DNA from: Welwitschia mirabilis
Lineage: Eukaryota; Gnetophyta; Gnetopsida; Welwitschiales
DNA length: 31,651 bases
Direction: 5' to 3'
Assembly: GCA_051453625.1 (NCBI GenBank)
Contig: JBOZIK010000001.1
Coordinates: 46,716,835 to 46,748,485 of the forward strand
Each line of letters begins with the position of its first letter. The first letter of the stretch is position 1. This document shows, in pieces, positions 31,412 through 31,651 of the stretch. A program made the position numbers and the translations under genes. The notes beneath the pieces were generated by a model. It was not told where the DNA came from, ran no database searches, and saw only the letters and a list, made by a program, of their open reading frames with translations.

Positions 31412-31651
31412 CAAGATTTTACGTTTTGATTTATTGAAGACTACCTTGTAACCTTTGTCATAAATTTAACTAATGCTTAATAAATTATGCTTTAAACCAA
31501 TTACATACAAAAGTTTATTAATTCTAGAAAGGTTACCTCCACCAATGCTTCTAATGCCTTTTATTTTTGCTCTCCCACTATCACCCAAAGTCACCTCTCC
31601 TCCATCAAGCTTACTTAATTGCTTGAACCTGGATTTATCTCCTGTTATATG
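31412..31651 (-). pseudogene. Copia protease end / gag-pre-integrase segment
   Basis: The minus-strand reading from 31651 gives HITGDKSRFKQLSKLDGGEV, TLGDSGRAKIKGI and LYVIGLKHNLLSIS, then a TAG and IYDKGYKVVF. This is the sequence that follows the protease in copia polyproteins. The protease active site itself would lie right of the window. The element is therefore cut by the window edge, not by a break. Confidence 0.88.

Noticed and set aside
31082-31414. Frame of almost only unknown residues
   Set aside because: It is the 316-N gap itself.
1-31651. CRISPR array, bacterial operon or phage-like system
   Set aside because: Spliced kinesin exons, plant LTR elements and the absence of regular spacer-repeat structure rule these out.

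Overview
This is plant nuclear DNA. The left 4 kb carries the 5' half of an intron-containing kinesin-14 gene. Almost everything recognisable in the other 27 kb is decayed LTR retrotransposon of types found in flowering plants, in a very AT-rich background. Nothing fixes the species. A monocot is possible from the kinesin tail, but that is a guess. There are no bacterial-style operons, no CRISPR array and no rRNA or intact tRNA gene.

Region 1 (1-3950): a kinesin-14 (ATK1-like, C-terminal motor type) gene on the minus strand. Five exons can be joined in phase (3438-3220, 3093-2949, 2822-2713, 1061-942, 850-647), giving about 266 codons of N-terminal tail and coiled-coil stalk. The motor domain lies beyond the left edge. 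A TATA box sits at 3946-3936. A copia-like LTR end at about 1-330 lies antisense in the intron that follows the last visible exon.

Region 2 (3950-16100): repeats. A SINE-like patch (4745-4915) is followed by a broken Tat/Athila-like Ty3 RT-RNaseH remnant (4977-5545, minus). Next are two direct copies of a 2.65-kb unit (6250-8898 and 8909-12888). The second copy is interrupted by a 1300-bp solo LTR (10659-11958) with an exact 5-bp TACAT target duplication, and the first copy keeps the empty site. A Tat/Athila-like integrase remnant (14690-15332, minus) and a tRNA-like SINE patch (15972-16045) follow.

Region 3 (16100-23600): mostly unassigned AT-rich DNA. It has a polypurine tract and possible LTR start on the plus strand (17706-17723), a 115-bp tandem pair (19600-19825), a GC-richer patch (20568-20830), and a 100-N gap whose two flanks are the same 77 bases.

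Region 4 (22888-31651): nested retrotransposons, both on the minus strand. A Del/Tekay-like chromovirus (protease, RT, RNaseH, integrase, C-terminal tail; 26544 down to about 23800) is split inside its protease region by a SIRE/Maximus-like copia element. The copia 3' LTR is 26550-27945, and its internal region runs off the right edge. The solo LTR at 10659 belongs to the same family as this copia LTR.

No new functional system was found. The most informative points are the dated insertion history (duplication then solo LTR; chromovirus then copia), the repeated GTCGACC-type motif array in the copia LTRs, the two 77-bp gap-flank duplications that look like assembly k-mer overlaps, and stop codons falling largely at Gln and Trp positions, as expected for decay of methylated cytosines.
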